Assembly: GCA_963711315.1 (NCBI GenBank)
Contig: CAVQDQ010000004.1
Location: 496,001-560,000, forward strand
Direction: 5' to 3'
DNA from: PALSA-612 sp963711315
GTDB lineage: Bacteria; Actinomycetota; Thermoleophilia; Gaiellales; Gaiellaceae
DNA: 64,000 nucleotides
In this document: in pieces, positions 18,689 through 27,864 of the stretch
Position numbering within the stretch: the first letter of the stretch is position 1
Layout of the letters: each line of letters starts with the position of its first letter
Program-made: the position numbers and the translations under genes
The notes under the pieces: model-generated
Databases searched by the model: none
Told to the model about the DNA's origin: nothing
What the model saw: only the letters and a program-made list of their open reading frames with translations

Positions 18689-19789
18689 ATGGGGCATGCG
18701 GATCCCGTGACGGAGCGAGTGGCCGACGTCCGCCTGGAAGGCGTCTCGAAGCGTTTCGACGGCGTCGTGGCCGTGGACGATCTGTCGCTCGAAGTGGAGC
18801 ACGGTCGGTTCTTCGCGCTGCTCGGACCCTCCGGCTGTGGCAAGACCACCACGCTGCGCATGATCGGTGGCTTCGAGGAGCCCGACGCGGGAAGCATCTT
18901 CCTCGGCGAGCGGGACGTCGTCGGGCAGCCGCCTTACAAGCGCGATGTCAACACCGTGTTCCAGTCGTATGCGCTCTTTCCTCATCTCTCGATCACCGAC
19001 AACATTGCCTTCGGTCTCGAGCGGCAGCGTGTCCCCAAGAACCAGATCAAGGGGCGCGTGGACGACATGCTGCGGCTCGTCGAGCTGTCGGGAGTCGGAC
19101 ACCGCAAGGCGCGCCAGCTCTCCGGCGGCCAGCAGCAGCGCGTCGCGCTGGCCCGCGCCCTCGTGTGCCGACCGCGCGTGCTCCTCCTCGACGAGCCGCT
19201 CGGTGCGCTCGACCTGAAGCTGCGGAAGCAGATGCAGCTCTTCCTGAAGCGCATCCAGCACGAGCTCGGCATCACGTTCATCCACGTGACGCACGACCAG
19301 GAGGAGGCCATGACGATGGCCGACTCGATCGCGGTCATGAACGGCGGCCGGATAGAGCAGCTGGGAGCTCCGCAGGACCTCTACGAACGCCCACAGACCG
19401 CGTTCGTGGCCGGGTTCCTCGGCGTCTCGAACCTCTTGCCGGCCACTGTCGCGGGACCGGATGCCGTGCGCCTCGACGACGGCACGGTCGTCCGGGCGAG
19501 GGCCAACGGCGCAGCCGGCCGCGTTGCCGCAGGGGTGCGGCCCGAGAAGATCACGCTCGGAGAGGGCGGCGGTTCGAACCGCCTGTCCGGCACGATCGCC
19601 GAGAGCGCCTACATCGGCGTGGCGACGCAACTCGTAGTGAAGACGCCTGCGGGCACCGTCCAGGTCTTCGCCCAGAACATCGACTCCGGTTCACGTGTGC
19701 CGGCAGCGGGATCGCCTGTCACGCTCAGCTGGAGCCCGGAGTCCACATTCGTCGTCGACTACCAGGAGGGAGAGGAGGAGGAGCAATGA
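18689..19789 (+). CDS. ABC transporter ATPase, PotA-like
   Basis: An intact 366-residue importer ATPase: Walker A GPSGCGKTT, DVNTVFQSYALFPHLSITDN, signature LSGGQQQRVALARAL, Walker B LLLDEP, and THDQEEAMTMADSIAVMNGG. The C-terminal substrate-regulatory domain contains GVRPEKITLGE and LSWSPESTFVVDYQ. The ATG at 18689 lies 11 bases after the dehydrogenase stop. The 3' end is rich in Glu codons that double as the AGGAGGAGG ribosome-binding site for the next gene, whose ATG overlaps the stop (ATGA). Confidence 0.92.
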   Translation: MGHADPVTERVADVRLEGVSKRFDGVVAVDDLSLEVEHGRFFALLGPSGCGKTTTLRMIGGFEEPDAGSIFLGERDVVGQPPYKRDVNTVFQSYALFPHLSITDNIAFGLERQRVPKNQIKGRVDDMLRLVELSGVGHRKARQLSGGQQQRVALARALVCRPRVLLLDEPLGALDLKLRKQMQLFLKRIQHELGITFIHVTHDQEEAMTMADSIAVMNGGRIEQLGAPQDLYERPQTAFVAGFLGVSNLLPATVAGPDAVRLDDGTVVRARANGAAGRVAAGVRPEKITLGEGGGSNRLSGTIAESAYIGVATQLVVKTPAGTVQVFAQNIDSGSRVPAAGSPVTLSWSPESTFVVDYQEGEEEEQ

Positions 19790-20940
19790 CGATCGAGATT
19801 ACGAGGAAGCAGCTCCTTCAGCGAGGAGCCGCCGGAGTGACCGTCTTGTCGCTCCCTGGCCTGCTGGCCGCGTGCGGCGGAGGGGGTGGCGGAGGCGACG
19901 AGGGTGAGCTGAAGGACGTCCTCAACTTCTCCAACTGGCCGTTTTACGTGGACACGCCGAAGAGTCGCAAGGCTGCGGGACTCAAGGGCCCGACGACGCT
20001 CCAGCAGTTCACGGCGAAGACCGGGATCAAGGTCAACTACTACGAGGACGTCAACGACAACCCCGGCTACTTCGCGAAAGTGCAGGGCAGGCTCTCGCAG
20101 GGTCAGGGAATCGACCGCGACATCATCGTCTCCACCGACAACGACCGCTTCCTCGGCGATTACATCACCAACGGCTGGGCGCTGAAGCTCGACAAGAGCC
20201 TCATTCCGAACATCTCGAACCTCATCCCCGCGCAGGCGAGCCCGCCGTTCGACCCGAGTCGTGAGTACTCGCTGCCCTGGTTCTCCGGGATGGACGGCAT
20301 CGCGTGGAACGAGGACCTCACAGGACCCGTGACGACCGTCACCCAGCTTCTCGAGGACCCGAAGCTGAAGGGCAAGGTAGGCGTCTGGAACTCGATGGGC
20401 GACACCCTGGGCTTGATCATGCTCGAGAACGGCGACGATCCGGCGAAGGTCACCGACGCGACGTTCGACAAGGCGCTCGCCGTCGTCCAGAAGGCACAGG
20501 ACGCGGGGCAGATCCGACGCTTCTACGGCAACGACTACGCGCAGCCGCTGGCCACAGGCGACCTCGCCGCGAGCATGGCGTGGTCCGGCGACATCTTCCT
20601 ACTCGCGGTTCCGAAAGTGAAGTGGGGCATCCCCGAGAAGGGCGGGATCATCTGGACCGACAACATGCTCATTCCGCTCGGCGGGAGCGTGCCGACGGCG
20701 TCGACGTACATGAACTTCGTCTACGACCCGAAGATCGCTGCCGAGCTCGCGCTCGGGGCGGGCTACATCTCGTCCGCCAAGGGCGTCCGCGACGAGGCCG
20801 GGAAGCTCGATCCGGATGCCGTCGACAATACGCTCGTCTTCCCGACCGACGAGATGTTCTCACAGATGCACCAGAACGATCCGACGATGTTCTCGAACCC
20901 CGACTACGAGAAGAGGTGGCTCGCGGTCCAGGGCAAGTAG
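19786..20940 (+). CDS. Polyamine-type solute-binding lipoprotein
   Basis: A 384-residue lipoprotein. The signal ends at the lipobox LLAAC with Cys30, followed by a run of seven glycines as a flexible linker. The mature part LKDVLNFSNWPFYVDTPKSR and the motif SREYSLPWFSGMDGIAWNED are typical of PotD/PotF-like receptors. Apart from the lipid cysteine there are none, unlike the six-cysteine receptors upstream. It is translationally coupled to the ATPase and is followed by two permeases in the classic order A-D-B-C. Confidence 0.92.
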   Translation: MTIEITRKQLLQRGAAGVTVLSLPGLLAACGGGGGGGDEGELKDVLNFSNWPFYVDTPKSRKAAGLKGPTTLQQFTAKTGIKVNYYEDVNDNPGYFAKVQGRLSQGQGIDRDIIVSTDNDRFLGDYITNGWALKLDKSLIPNISNLIPAQASPPFDPSREYSLPWFSGMDGIAWNEDLTGPVTTVTQLLEDPKLKGKVGVWNSMGDTLGLIMLENGDDPAKVTDATFDKALAVVQKAQDAGQIRRFYGNDYAQPLATGDLAASMAWSGDIFLLAVPKVKWGIPEKGGIIWTDNMLIPLGGSVPTASTYMNFVYDPKIAAELALGAGYISSAKGVRDEAGKLDPDAVDNTLVFPTDEMFSQMHQNDPTMFSNPDYEKRWLAVQGK

Positions 20941-20949
20941 ATCGCCGAG

Positions 20950-21807
20950 ATGGGGTCGTTCTTCCACCGACACAAGGGCTTCACGCCGTACCTCCTCCTC
21001 GCGCCGGGGATCCTCTGGCTCGGGATCTTCTTCGTCATCCCGATGGCGTTCCTCGCTTACCAGTCGCTCCAGTCCGGGCTCTTCCCCCACTTCGAGTTCA
21101 CGTGGGAGTTCTCCAACTTCTCGAACGCCGTCAGCGACTACCACGAGCAACTGATCCGCTCGTTCCTCTATGCCGGCATCGCGACGGTCGCCTGCCTCGT
21201 GCTCGCATATCCGCTCGCGTACTGGATCGCGTTTCGGGCCGGCCCGTGGCGGAACCTCTTCCTCCTCTTCATCATCGCGCCCTTCTTCGTCACGTATCTC
21301 GTCCGGACGATTGCGTGGCTGAACATCCTGGCCGACCAGGGGCCGGTCGTCGGCCTCCTCCGCGACCTCCATATCCTCGGCCCGGACGGGCGTCTGCTCG
21401 CGACGACGTTCGCCGTCATCTCGGGCATCACGTACAACTTCTTCCCCTTCATGGCGCTGCCGCTGTACGTCTCTCTCGAGCAGATCGATCCGCGCCTGCT
21501 CGAGGCGGCGAAGGATCTCTACGCGTCGTCGACCAAGGCCTTTCTCAAGGTCACGCTGCCGCTCTCCGCGCCCGGCATCGTCGCCGGCACGCTGCTGACG
21601 TTCATCCCCGCAGCAGGTGACTTCATCAACGCGGCGCTGCTCGGCACGCCGAACCAGGCGATGATCGGCAACGTCATCCAGGCGAAGTTCCTCGAATCAC
21701 TGGACTATCCGACGGCCGCCTCGCTCTCGTTCATCCTCATGGGAATGATCCTCGTCGGCCTGCTCGTCTACGCCCGCGTCGTCGGCCCGGAGAAGCTGAC
21801 CGGATGA
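20950..21807 (+). CDS. ABC transporter permease, PotB-like
   Basis: A 285-residue permease with six hydrophobic segments. The N-terminal FTPYLLLAPGILWLGIFFVI, the FFVTYLVRTIAW segment and the EAA loop LEAAKDLYASSTKAFLKVTL are diagnostic. The gene is intact and its last 4 bases overlap the start of the PotC-like gene (ATGA), so the two channel subunits are made together. Confidence 0.93.
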   Translation: MGSFFHRHKGFTPYLLLAPGILWLGIFFVIPMAFLAYQSLQSGLFPHFEFTWEFSNFSNAVSDYHEQLIRSFLYAGIATVACLVLAYPLAYWIAFRAGPWRNLFLLFIIAPFFVTYLVRTIAWLNILADQGPVVGLLRDLHILGPDGRLLATTFAVISGITYNFFPFMALPLYVSLEQIDPRLLEAAKDLYASSTKAFLKVTLPLSAPGIVAGTLLTFIPAAGDFINAALLGTPNQAMIGNVIQAKFLESLDYPTAASLSFILMGMILVGLLVYARVVGPEKLTG

Positions 21808-22622
21808 GCACCGCATGGCGGCTGACGAAGCGGCACGCGCTGACCGCGTACGCGTTCTTCGCGGTCGCGTACCTCATGTTGCCGATCGCCGTCGTCATCC
21901 TCTTCTCGTTCAACGCGCCGAAGGGCCGCTTCAACTACATCTGGGAGGGCTTCACCCTCGACAACTGGATCCACTGGGACGCGATCCTCGGGCTTCGCTC
22001 GGCCGTGATCAAGTCCATCGAGATCGGCATCCTCTCGACGCTCGTGGCGACGGCGCTCGGGACGCTGATCGCACTCGCGATCGTCCGCCATCGCTTCGTC
22101 GGCCGCTCGACGACGAATGTCCTCGTCTTCCTCCCGATGGCGGCGCCCGAGATCGTGCTCGGCGCGTCCCTCCTGACGCTGTTCCTCAACACGAGCGGCG
22201 TCTTCCAGCTCGGCTTCTGGACGATCTTCATCGCGCACGTGATGTTCATCGTCAGCTTCGTCGTCGTCACGGTGAAGGCGCGCCTGATCGGGTTCGACCG
22301 GCACCTCGAAGAGGCGGCCATGGACCTCGGTGCGAACGAGGTGACGACGTTTCGCAAGATCACGCTGCCGCTGATCGCTCCGGCCATGATCGCCGCCGCG
22401 CTGCTGGGCTTCGCTCTCTCCATCGACGACTTCGTCATCACGTACCTCAATGCCGGGCCGACGCAGACGTTCCCGATCTTCGTCTGGGGCATCGCGCGGG
22501 TCGCCGTGCCTCCGCAGGTGAACGTCGTCGCGAGTGCGATCTTCCTCGTGGCCATCGCGATCGGGTTCGGCAACGTCTTCTGGCAGTACCGTCAGGCCAA
22601 GCGAACGAGAGGAGCGGAGTGA
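21804..22622 (+). CDS. ABC transporter permease, PotC-like
   Basis: A 272-residue permease. It has YAFFAVAYLMLPIAVVILFS, a central membrane region FLPMAAPEIVLGASLLTLFL, and the EAA loop EEAAMDLGANEVTTFRKITL. The late SIDDFVITYLNAGPTQTFPI segment is very characteristic of PotC/PotI. It is intact and overlaps the GTG of the downstream aminotransferase by 4 nt, tying transport to catabolism in one transcript. Confidence 0.93.
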   Translation: MSTAWRLTKRHALTAYAFFAVAYLMLPIAVVILFSFNAPKGRFNYIWEGFTLDNWIHWDAILGLRSAVIKSIEIGILSTLVATALGTLIALAIVRHRFVGRSTTNVLVFLPMAAPEIVLGASLLTLFLNTSGVFQLGFWTIFIAHVMFIVSFVVVTVKARLIGFDRHLEEAAMDLGANEVTTFRKITLPLIAPAMIAAALLGFALSIDDFVITYLNAGPTQTFPIFVWGIARVAVPPQVNVVASAIFLVAIAIGFGNVFWQYRQAKRTRGAE

Positions 22623-24058
22623 GCGTCGATCTTCAGCAGTCTGCGCGAGACCACCTGTGGCTGCACTTCACGCGCATGAGCGGCTATGCCGACGCGGATG
22701 TCCCGATCATCGTCCGCGGCGACGGCTGCTACCTCGAGGACGTGCACGGCAACCGGTACCTCGACGCGCTCGCCGGCCTGTTCTCCGTGAACCTCGGCTA
22801 CTCGTTCGGAGAGGAGATCGGTCAGGCGGCGCTCGCGCAGATGAAGGAGCTGCCCTTCTACACGAACTGGTCGTACTCGCATCCGCGCGCGATCGAGCTC
22901 GCCGAGGAGCTGGCGTCGCTCGCTCCGGGCGACCTCAACCGCGTCTTCTTCGTGTCCGGCGGCTCCGAAGCGGTGGAGTCGGCGTGGAAGCTCGCCCGTC
23001 AGTACTACATCGCGAAAGGCGCGAGCGGCGTACGAGCCGCTCTGACCGAGCCCGAGACTCGTCACGACGAGCTCGTCGCAGCTGCACCGGCGCAGCGGCG
23101 CTACAAGGCGATCGCGCGGCACATCGCGTATCACGGCACGACGTTCGGTGCACTCTCGATCAACGGAATTCCGGCCATCCGGGCGCCGTTCGAGCCGCTC
23201 GTGCCCGAGGTGCGTCACGTGTCGAACACGAACCGGTACCACCGCCCGCCCGAGGAGACCGAGGAGGAGTTCACGTCGTTCCTGCTCGACGAGCTCGAGC
23301 GGACGATCCTCGCCATGGGGCCGGAGACGGTGTGCCTCGTGCACATGGAGCCCGTGCAGAACGCGGGTGGGGCGTTCGTCGCGCCCGCAGGCTACTGGCA
23401 GGGCGTGCGTGACCTCTGCACGCAGTACGACATCCTGCTCTCCGCCGATGAGGTGATCACCGGCTTTGGTCGCGTCGGCCACTGGTTCGCATCCGAGCGT
23501 TACGACATCCGGCCGGACATCGTCTGCTCCGCCAAAGGCCTTTCGTCCTCCTACGCGTCGATCGGCGCCGTCGTCGCGACCGACGGCGTGATGGAGCCGT
23601 TCCTCTCCGACACCGCGATGTTCTCGCACGGCATCACCTTCGGCGGCCACCCGGTGATGTGCGCGATCGCGCTCAAGAACATCGAGATCATGAAGCGGGA
23701 GCGGATCCTGGAGGGTGTGCTCGAGCACGAGGGCGCGTTCCGTTCGACGCTCGGCCAACTGCTCGACCTGCCGATCGTCGGCGACGTGCGCGGCACCGGC
23801 TTCTTCTACGCGATCGAGCTCGTCAAGGACTCGGACACGCGTGAGACGTTCTCCGACGAGGAGTGCGAGTGGCTGCTGCGCGGCTTCCTGTCGAGCCGCA
23901 TGTTCGAGCGGGGGCTGATCTGTCGCGCCGACGACCGCGGGGATCCCGTGATCCAGATCTCGCCACCGCTCGTCGCGCGCCAGGCCGAGTTCGACCGCAT
24001 CGTGGAGGTGCTCGGCGAGACGCTGGCCGAGGCGTGGGACGAGCTGAACAAGCGCTGA
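22619..24058 (+). CDS. Class III PLP aminotransferase (putrescine/diamine-pyruvate type)
   Basis: A 479-residue intact enzyme. Blocks include YLEDVHGNRYLDALAGLFSV, the PLP-phosphate site VSGGSEAVESAWKLARQYY, YHGTTFGALSINGI, the ring-binding aspartate in LLSADEVITGFGRVGHWF and the Schiff-base lysine in CSAKGLSSSY. It resembles the omega-amino acid/putrescine aminotransferases that use pyruvate. The start is the GTG at 22619, preceded by AGGAG and overlapping the permease stop. It would convert the imported amine to an aldehyde, the substrate class of the dehydrogenase at 17232. Confidence 0.9.
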   Translation: MSVDLQQSARDHLWLHFTRMSGYADADVPIIVRGDGCYLEDVHGNRYLDALAGLFSVNLGYSFGEEIGQAALAQMKELPFYTNWSYSHPRAIELAEELASLAPGDLNRVFFVSGGSEAVESAWKLARQYYIAKGASGVRAALTEPETRHDELVAAAPAQRRYKAIARHIAYHGTTFGALSINGIPAIRAPFEPLVPEVRHVSNTNRYHRPPEETEEEFTSFLLDELERTILAMGPETVCLVHMEPVQNAGGAFVAPAGYWQGVRDLCTQYDILLSADEVITGFGRVGHWFASERYDIRPDIVCSAKGLSSSYASIGAVVATDGVMEPFLSDTAMFSHGITFGGHPVMCAIALKNIEIMKRERILEGVLEHEGAFRSTLGQLLDLPIVGDVRGTGFFYAIELVKDSDTRETFSDEECEWLLRGFLSSRMFERGLICRADDRGDPVIQISPPLVARQAEFDRIVEVLGETLAEAWDELNKR

Positions 24059-24060
24059 CG

Positions 24061-25437
24061 GTGGAGCCCGGTCTCGCCGCGCCCTGGTGGTTGCAGGAGG
24101 CGCCGCCGGATCCCGAGCAACCACCGCTCGACGGCGACACGCGGGCCGATGTGGCAGTGGTCGGCGCCGGCTTCACGGGCCTCTGGACCGCACTCGAGCT
24201 GAAGCGGCGGGAGGCCGCGCTCGACGTGATCGTGCTCGAGGCGGCCCGGTGCGGGCTCGGCCCTAGCGGGCGCAACGGCGGGTTCTTGCACGGCTACTGG
24301 TCGAGCCTCGCGCGCTTCCGCGACATGCTCGGAGCAGAGGGTGCAGTCGCGGTCGCTCGCGCGGCTGACGGGGCGATCCCGGCTGTGCGAGCCTTGGACG
24401 ACGACGTGTGGCTCCGCGAGAGTGGGCTGCTGCGCGTCTCGACGTCGCCCGCGCAGGACAGGATCCTCGATCGATCGCTGGCTGCCGCTCGTGAGCTCAG
24501 CGTCGAGGAGGAGGCGGTCCCGCTGTCTCGCGAGGAGCTGGCGCGCCATTGCTCTTCACCGGCGTTCCGGCGCGGCGTCTTCTTCCGCGACGGCGCCACC
24601 GTGCACCCGGCTCGGCTCGTGCGCGCGCTGCGGCGGCAGGCGCTCGCCGCAGGCGTGCGGCTCCACGAGCGGACGAGGGTCACGCGCATCGAGAACGGGC
24701 TGCTCGAGACGACGCGCGGGCTCGTGCGGGCGCCGGAGATCGTCGTCGCCACGAACGCGTGGGGGACGGAGTGGAAGCCGTTGTCGCGACTGCTGACTCC
24801 ATTCGGTAGCTACGTCGTTTTCACGGAGCCCGTGCCCGAGCTGCTCGCCGAGATCCGCTGGACCGGCGGCGAGGCGATCACCGACTGCCGGATGTTCCTC
24901 CACTACTTCCGCACGACGGCCGACGGCCGGGTGCTCATGGGCTCCGGCTCCGGGCCGATCGGCTTCCGCGGCAGGATCGACAAGCGTTTCTCGGCAGACT
25001 GCGCCACGGCAGCGCGCGCCGAAGCCGGCCTGCGCAAGCTGCTGCCGGGCCTGGCGGCGGCAAAGGTCGAGCACGCGTGGGGAGGCCCGATCGACGTCTC
25101 CGCCGATCACCTGCCGGTCTTCGGAACGGTGGCCGGCACGCGGCTGCACTACGGCGCCGGCTACACCGGCAACGGGGTCGGGCCTAGCTGGCTCGGCGGC
25201 CAGATCCTCGCGTCGCTCGCGCTGGGCCTGGACGACGAGTGGTCGCGCCTGCCGCTCGTCGATCGCCGCATCAGAAAGCTGCCCCCGGAGCCGGTGAACT
25301 TCCTTGGCGGCAGCGTCGTGCGGAAGGCGATGATCGCCGTCGAGGAGGCTCAGGAAGCGGGCAGGGAGCCGTCTGCGCCGGCGCGGCTCGTCGCGTCACT
25401 TCCACAACGCCTCGGTCTTCGTGTTGGAACTCGCTAG
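24061..25437 (+). CDS. FAD-dependent amine/amino acid oxidase (DAO family, gamma-glutamylputrescine-oxidase-like)
   Basis: A 458-residue flavoprotein starting at the GTG 2 nt after the aminotransferase stop. The Rossmann FAD motif is ADVAVVGAGFTGLWTALELK, then CGLGPSGRNGGFLHGYWSS, a pattern seen in PuuB-type oxidases. The C-terminal region DVSADHLPVFGTVAGTRLHY with GAGYTGNGVGPSWLGG closes the FAD site. No export signal is seen, so it is cytoplasmic. It belongs to a family different from the amine oxidase at 9093, giving the region two independent oxidase routes. No glutamylputrescine synthetase gene is present, so free amines or N-methyl amines are also possible substrates. Confidence 0.87.
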   Translation: MEPGLAAPWWLQEAPPDPEQPPLDGDTRADVAVVGAGFTGLWTALELKRREAALDVIVLEAARCGLGPSGRNGGFLHGYWSSLARFRDMLGAEGAVAVARAADGAIPAVRALDDDVWLRESGLLRVSTSPAQDRILDRSLAAARELSVEEEAVPLSREELARHCSSPAFRRGVFFRDGATVHPARLVRALRRQALAAGVRLHERTRVTRIENGLLETTRGLVRAPEIVVATNAWGTEWKPLSRLLTPFGSYVVFTEPVPELLAEIRWTGGEAITDCRMFLHYFRTTADGRVLMGSGSGPIGFRGRIDKRFSADCATAARAEAGLRKLLPGLAAAKVEHAWGGPIDVSADHLPVFGTVAGTRLHYGAGYTGNGVGPSWLGGQILASLALGLDDEWSRLPLVDRRIRKLPPEPVNFLGGSVVRKAMIAVEEAQEAGREPSAPARLVASLPQRLGLRVGTR

Positions 25438-25475
25438 CCGGCGACCGTGACGCGGGAGCGCTTGAGGCCCACGTA

Positions 25476-26564
25476 GTGAGACTCGGCGTCGAAGCTGCTC
25501 TGGTCGGGCGTGAACTCGTGCCCGGGGATGTCGAGATCGTCGACGGTCACATCGGGCGCGTCGGACTGTCGTCCGCAAACGGCAAGGGCGTCGCCTCACC
25601 AGGTTTCGTCGATCTCCAGGTGAACGGCTTCGGCGGCATCGACTTCCTCGACGCGGACGCCGCCGGCTACAGCGTTGCCGGCGAGGCCCTGCTGGAGACG
25701 GGCGTCACGGCGTACCTGCCGACGTTCATCACGGCTCCTGAGGAGCAGCTCGTCGCCGCGCTGGCACAGGTCCCGCACGACTCGGAGCGCCCGCACGTCC
25801 TGGGCGCGCACCTCGAAGGACCGTTCCTGGCCCCGGAGCGACTCGGCACCCACCCGGCGGCTTCGCGCCGCGATCCCGACACCGAGCTGCTCGAGCGCCT
25901 GCTCGCGGCCGGCCCGGTGCGGCTCGTCACCCTCGCCCCCGAGCTCCCAGGCGCCGGTGCGCTGATCGACCTGCTGCATCGGCGCGGCGTCACGGTCTCC
26001 TGCGGCCACACCGATGCAGACGCATCCGAGGCGAACGTGGCCTTCGACCTCGGCGTACACACCGTCACCCACCTCTTCAACGCCATGCGGCCGTTCAGTC
26101 ACCGCGATCCAGGGATCGCGGGCGTCGCGCTGTCCCGTGATGACGTCATCGTGCAAGTGATCCTCGACGGCATTCACCTCGCGCCCGATACGGCCAAGCT
26201 GATCTGGAGTGTCGGCGGTGGCCGCGTAGCCCTCGTCACCGACTCGATGGCCGGCGCGGGCAACGGCGACGGCTCGTACAGCCTCGGCGGGCTCGAGGTG
26301 GAGATCAGAAACGGCGTCGCCAGAGGGCCGGACGGCGTGCTCGCCGGCAGCTCGTTGACGATGATCGAGGCGGTTCGCAACCTCCACGGCCTCGGCGTCC
26401 CGCTCGCGGAGGCGCTCGACGCGGCCACGGCAGTGCCCTCGCGGATCATCGGGCGGCCGGCGGAGGGCCTCGTCGCCGGTGCCGCGGCGGACGTCGTCGT
26501 CTCGACGACAACCTCGAGGTCGACCGCGTATTCGTCGGAGGCGAGCTCAGTGGCGTTGCCTGAG
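25476..26564 (+). CDS. nagA: N-acetylglucosamine-6-phosphate deacetylase (one frameshift near the 3' end)
   Basis: About 362 residues. Motifs: PGFVDLQVNGFGGIDFLD, the metal site GAHLEGPFLAPERLGTHP, VSCGHTDADASEANVAFD, VTHLFNAMRPFSHRDPG and the catalytic aspartate in VALVTDSMAGAG. A missing base near 26502 separates AAADVVV from LDDNLEVDRVFVGGELSGVA, which stops at 26564. The GTG at 25476 is the likely start. NagA removes acetate from GlcNAc-6-phosphate in amino-sugar breakdown. It is followed by a SIS-domain remnant that would belong to the same pathway. Confidence 0.9.
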
Positions 26565-26590
26565 CCGAGCCCGGCGGACCCCGTGCGCGG

Positions 26591-26809
26591 GTGCGAGCGG
26601 CTGGTGCGGCGATCGTGGCCAGTGGAAATGCAGCAGCCGACATCGACGGCCCGGCGTACACGCTGGCCGTGCCCGAGCCGCCGTTGCCGGTGCTCGCGCC
26701 GCTCTTGTCCGTGCTGCCCGGCCAGCTCTTCGCCGGCGCTCTCGCCCGCGCCAAGGGGCTCGATCCCGACAAGCCGGTCGGGCTGAGCAAGGTCACCCTC
26801 GCGCGTTAG
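26591..26809 (+). pseudogene. C-terminal remnant of a SIS-domain sugar isomerase/deaminase
   Basis: The 72-residue ORF ends with LLSVLPGQLFAGALARAKGL and DPDKPVGLSKVTLAR, the characteristic end of GlmS/AgaS-like SIS-domain proteins. The catalytic and nucleotide-phosphate binding parts are absent: the upstream space is taken by nagA. It therefore looks like the surviving 3' tail of a deleted glucosamine-6-phosphate deaminase-like gene. Its 3' end overlaps the convergent dinB by 4 nt. Translation from the GTG is possible but a function is doubtful. Confidence 0.6.
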
Positions 26810-27864
26810 GGCGTCGCGAGCGCGAGTTGGCGGAAGGGCTCGATGTTGGAGAGCCCGAGGCCAACGAGGCGCAACGGGCCGGCTCGGTCGCGCAGCGCCC
26901 GGTCGAGCAGCCGGCACGCGACGTTGCCGATCGTCTCCGCGTCGTCGACCCCCGCCGCCAGCGTCGTCGAGCGGCTGCGAATGGCGAAGTCCGGGTAACG
27001 CACCTTCGTCGTGATCGTGCGCGCCGCCTCCCCTCGGGAGGAGAGGTGCTCGGCGAGCCGCTCGGCCATCCGCCGCAGCTCTGCGTGCAGCACCTCACTG
27101 TCGGCAACGTCGCGTTCGAACGTCTCCTCGTGGCTCACCGAGATCCGTTCGACGGCAAGCTCGAGACCGCGAGGATCGATGCCACGTGCACGGTCGCGCA
27201 GCAGCCGGCCGACCTTGCCCGGTAGCAGCCGCCGCAGCTCCGCATCGTCGAGCGCCGCGAGTTGGCCGATGGTCTCGAGACCTGAGGCGCGGAGTCGCTG
27301 CTCGGATCGAGGCCCGACGCCCGGCAGCTTGCGGACGTCGAACGGAGCCAGGAAGGCCGCCTCCCGCCCGGCCGGTACGACGAGCAGGCCGCCAGGCTTT
27401 CGCAGGTCACTAGCCACCTTGGCCACGACCTTGCACGGCGCGACCCCCAGCGAGCAAGTAAGGCTCGTGGCCCCGCGCACGGCCGCCTGCACGGCCTCGG
27501 CCACTCGACGGGCTTGCAGGAAGTCCGCGGCGATGTCGCTCAGGTCGAGGTAGCCCTCGTCGATGCCCGTTCGCTCGACTGTCGGCACCACGTGTCGCAC
27601 CGAGTCCCAGACGGCACGCGAGTAGTCACGGTAGAGCGAGTGCCTGGGCGTGACGAAGACGGCGTGCGGGCAGCGGCGCTTGGCTTCCGCGCAGCTCATC
27701 GCCGAGTGGATGCCGAATCGCCGAGCCTCGTAGTTCGCGGTGGCCACGACGCCGCGGCCCTGCGGGTTGCCCCCGACGACGAGCGGCTGGCGGCGCAGCG
27801 ACGGGTCTTCCAGCTCCTCCACCGCCGCGAAGAACGCATCGAGATCGAGATGCGCGACGATCAC
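26806..27864 (-). CDS. dinB: DNA polymerase IV (Y-family translesion polymerase)
   Basis: 352 residues. The catalytic acidic residues lie in VAHLDLDAFFAAVEEL (Asp7) and in ERTGIDEGYLDLSD. The finger segment ANYEARRFGIHSAMSCAEAK, the thumb helix-hairpin-helix KLPGVGPRSEQRLRASG and the little-finger domain (ISVSHEETFERDV) are all present. It copies past damaged bases. The GTG at 27864 overlaps the stop of the EamA gene; the open frame further upstream lies inside that gene and is not used. No LexA box was recognised upstream. Confidence 0.93.
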   Translation of the reverse strand: MIVAHLDLDAFFAAVEELEDPSLRRQPLVVGGNPQGRGVVATANYEARRFGIHSAMSCAEAKRRCPHAVFVTPRHSLYRDYSRAVWDSVRHVVPTVERTGIDEGYLDLSDIAADFLQARRVAEAVQAAVRGATSLTCSLGVAPCKVVAKVASDLRKPGGLLVVPAGREAAFLAPFDVRKLPGVGPRSEQRLRASGLETIGQLAALDDAELRRLLPGKVGRLLRDRARGIDPRGLELAVERISVSHEETFERDVADSEVLHAELRRMAERLAEHLSSRGEAARTITTKVRYPDFAIRSRSTTLAAGVDDAETIGNVACRLLDRALRDRAGPLRLVGLGLSNIEPFRQLALATP

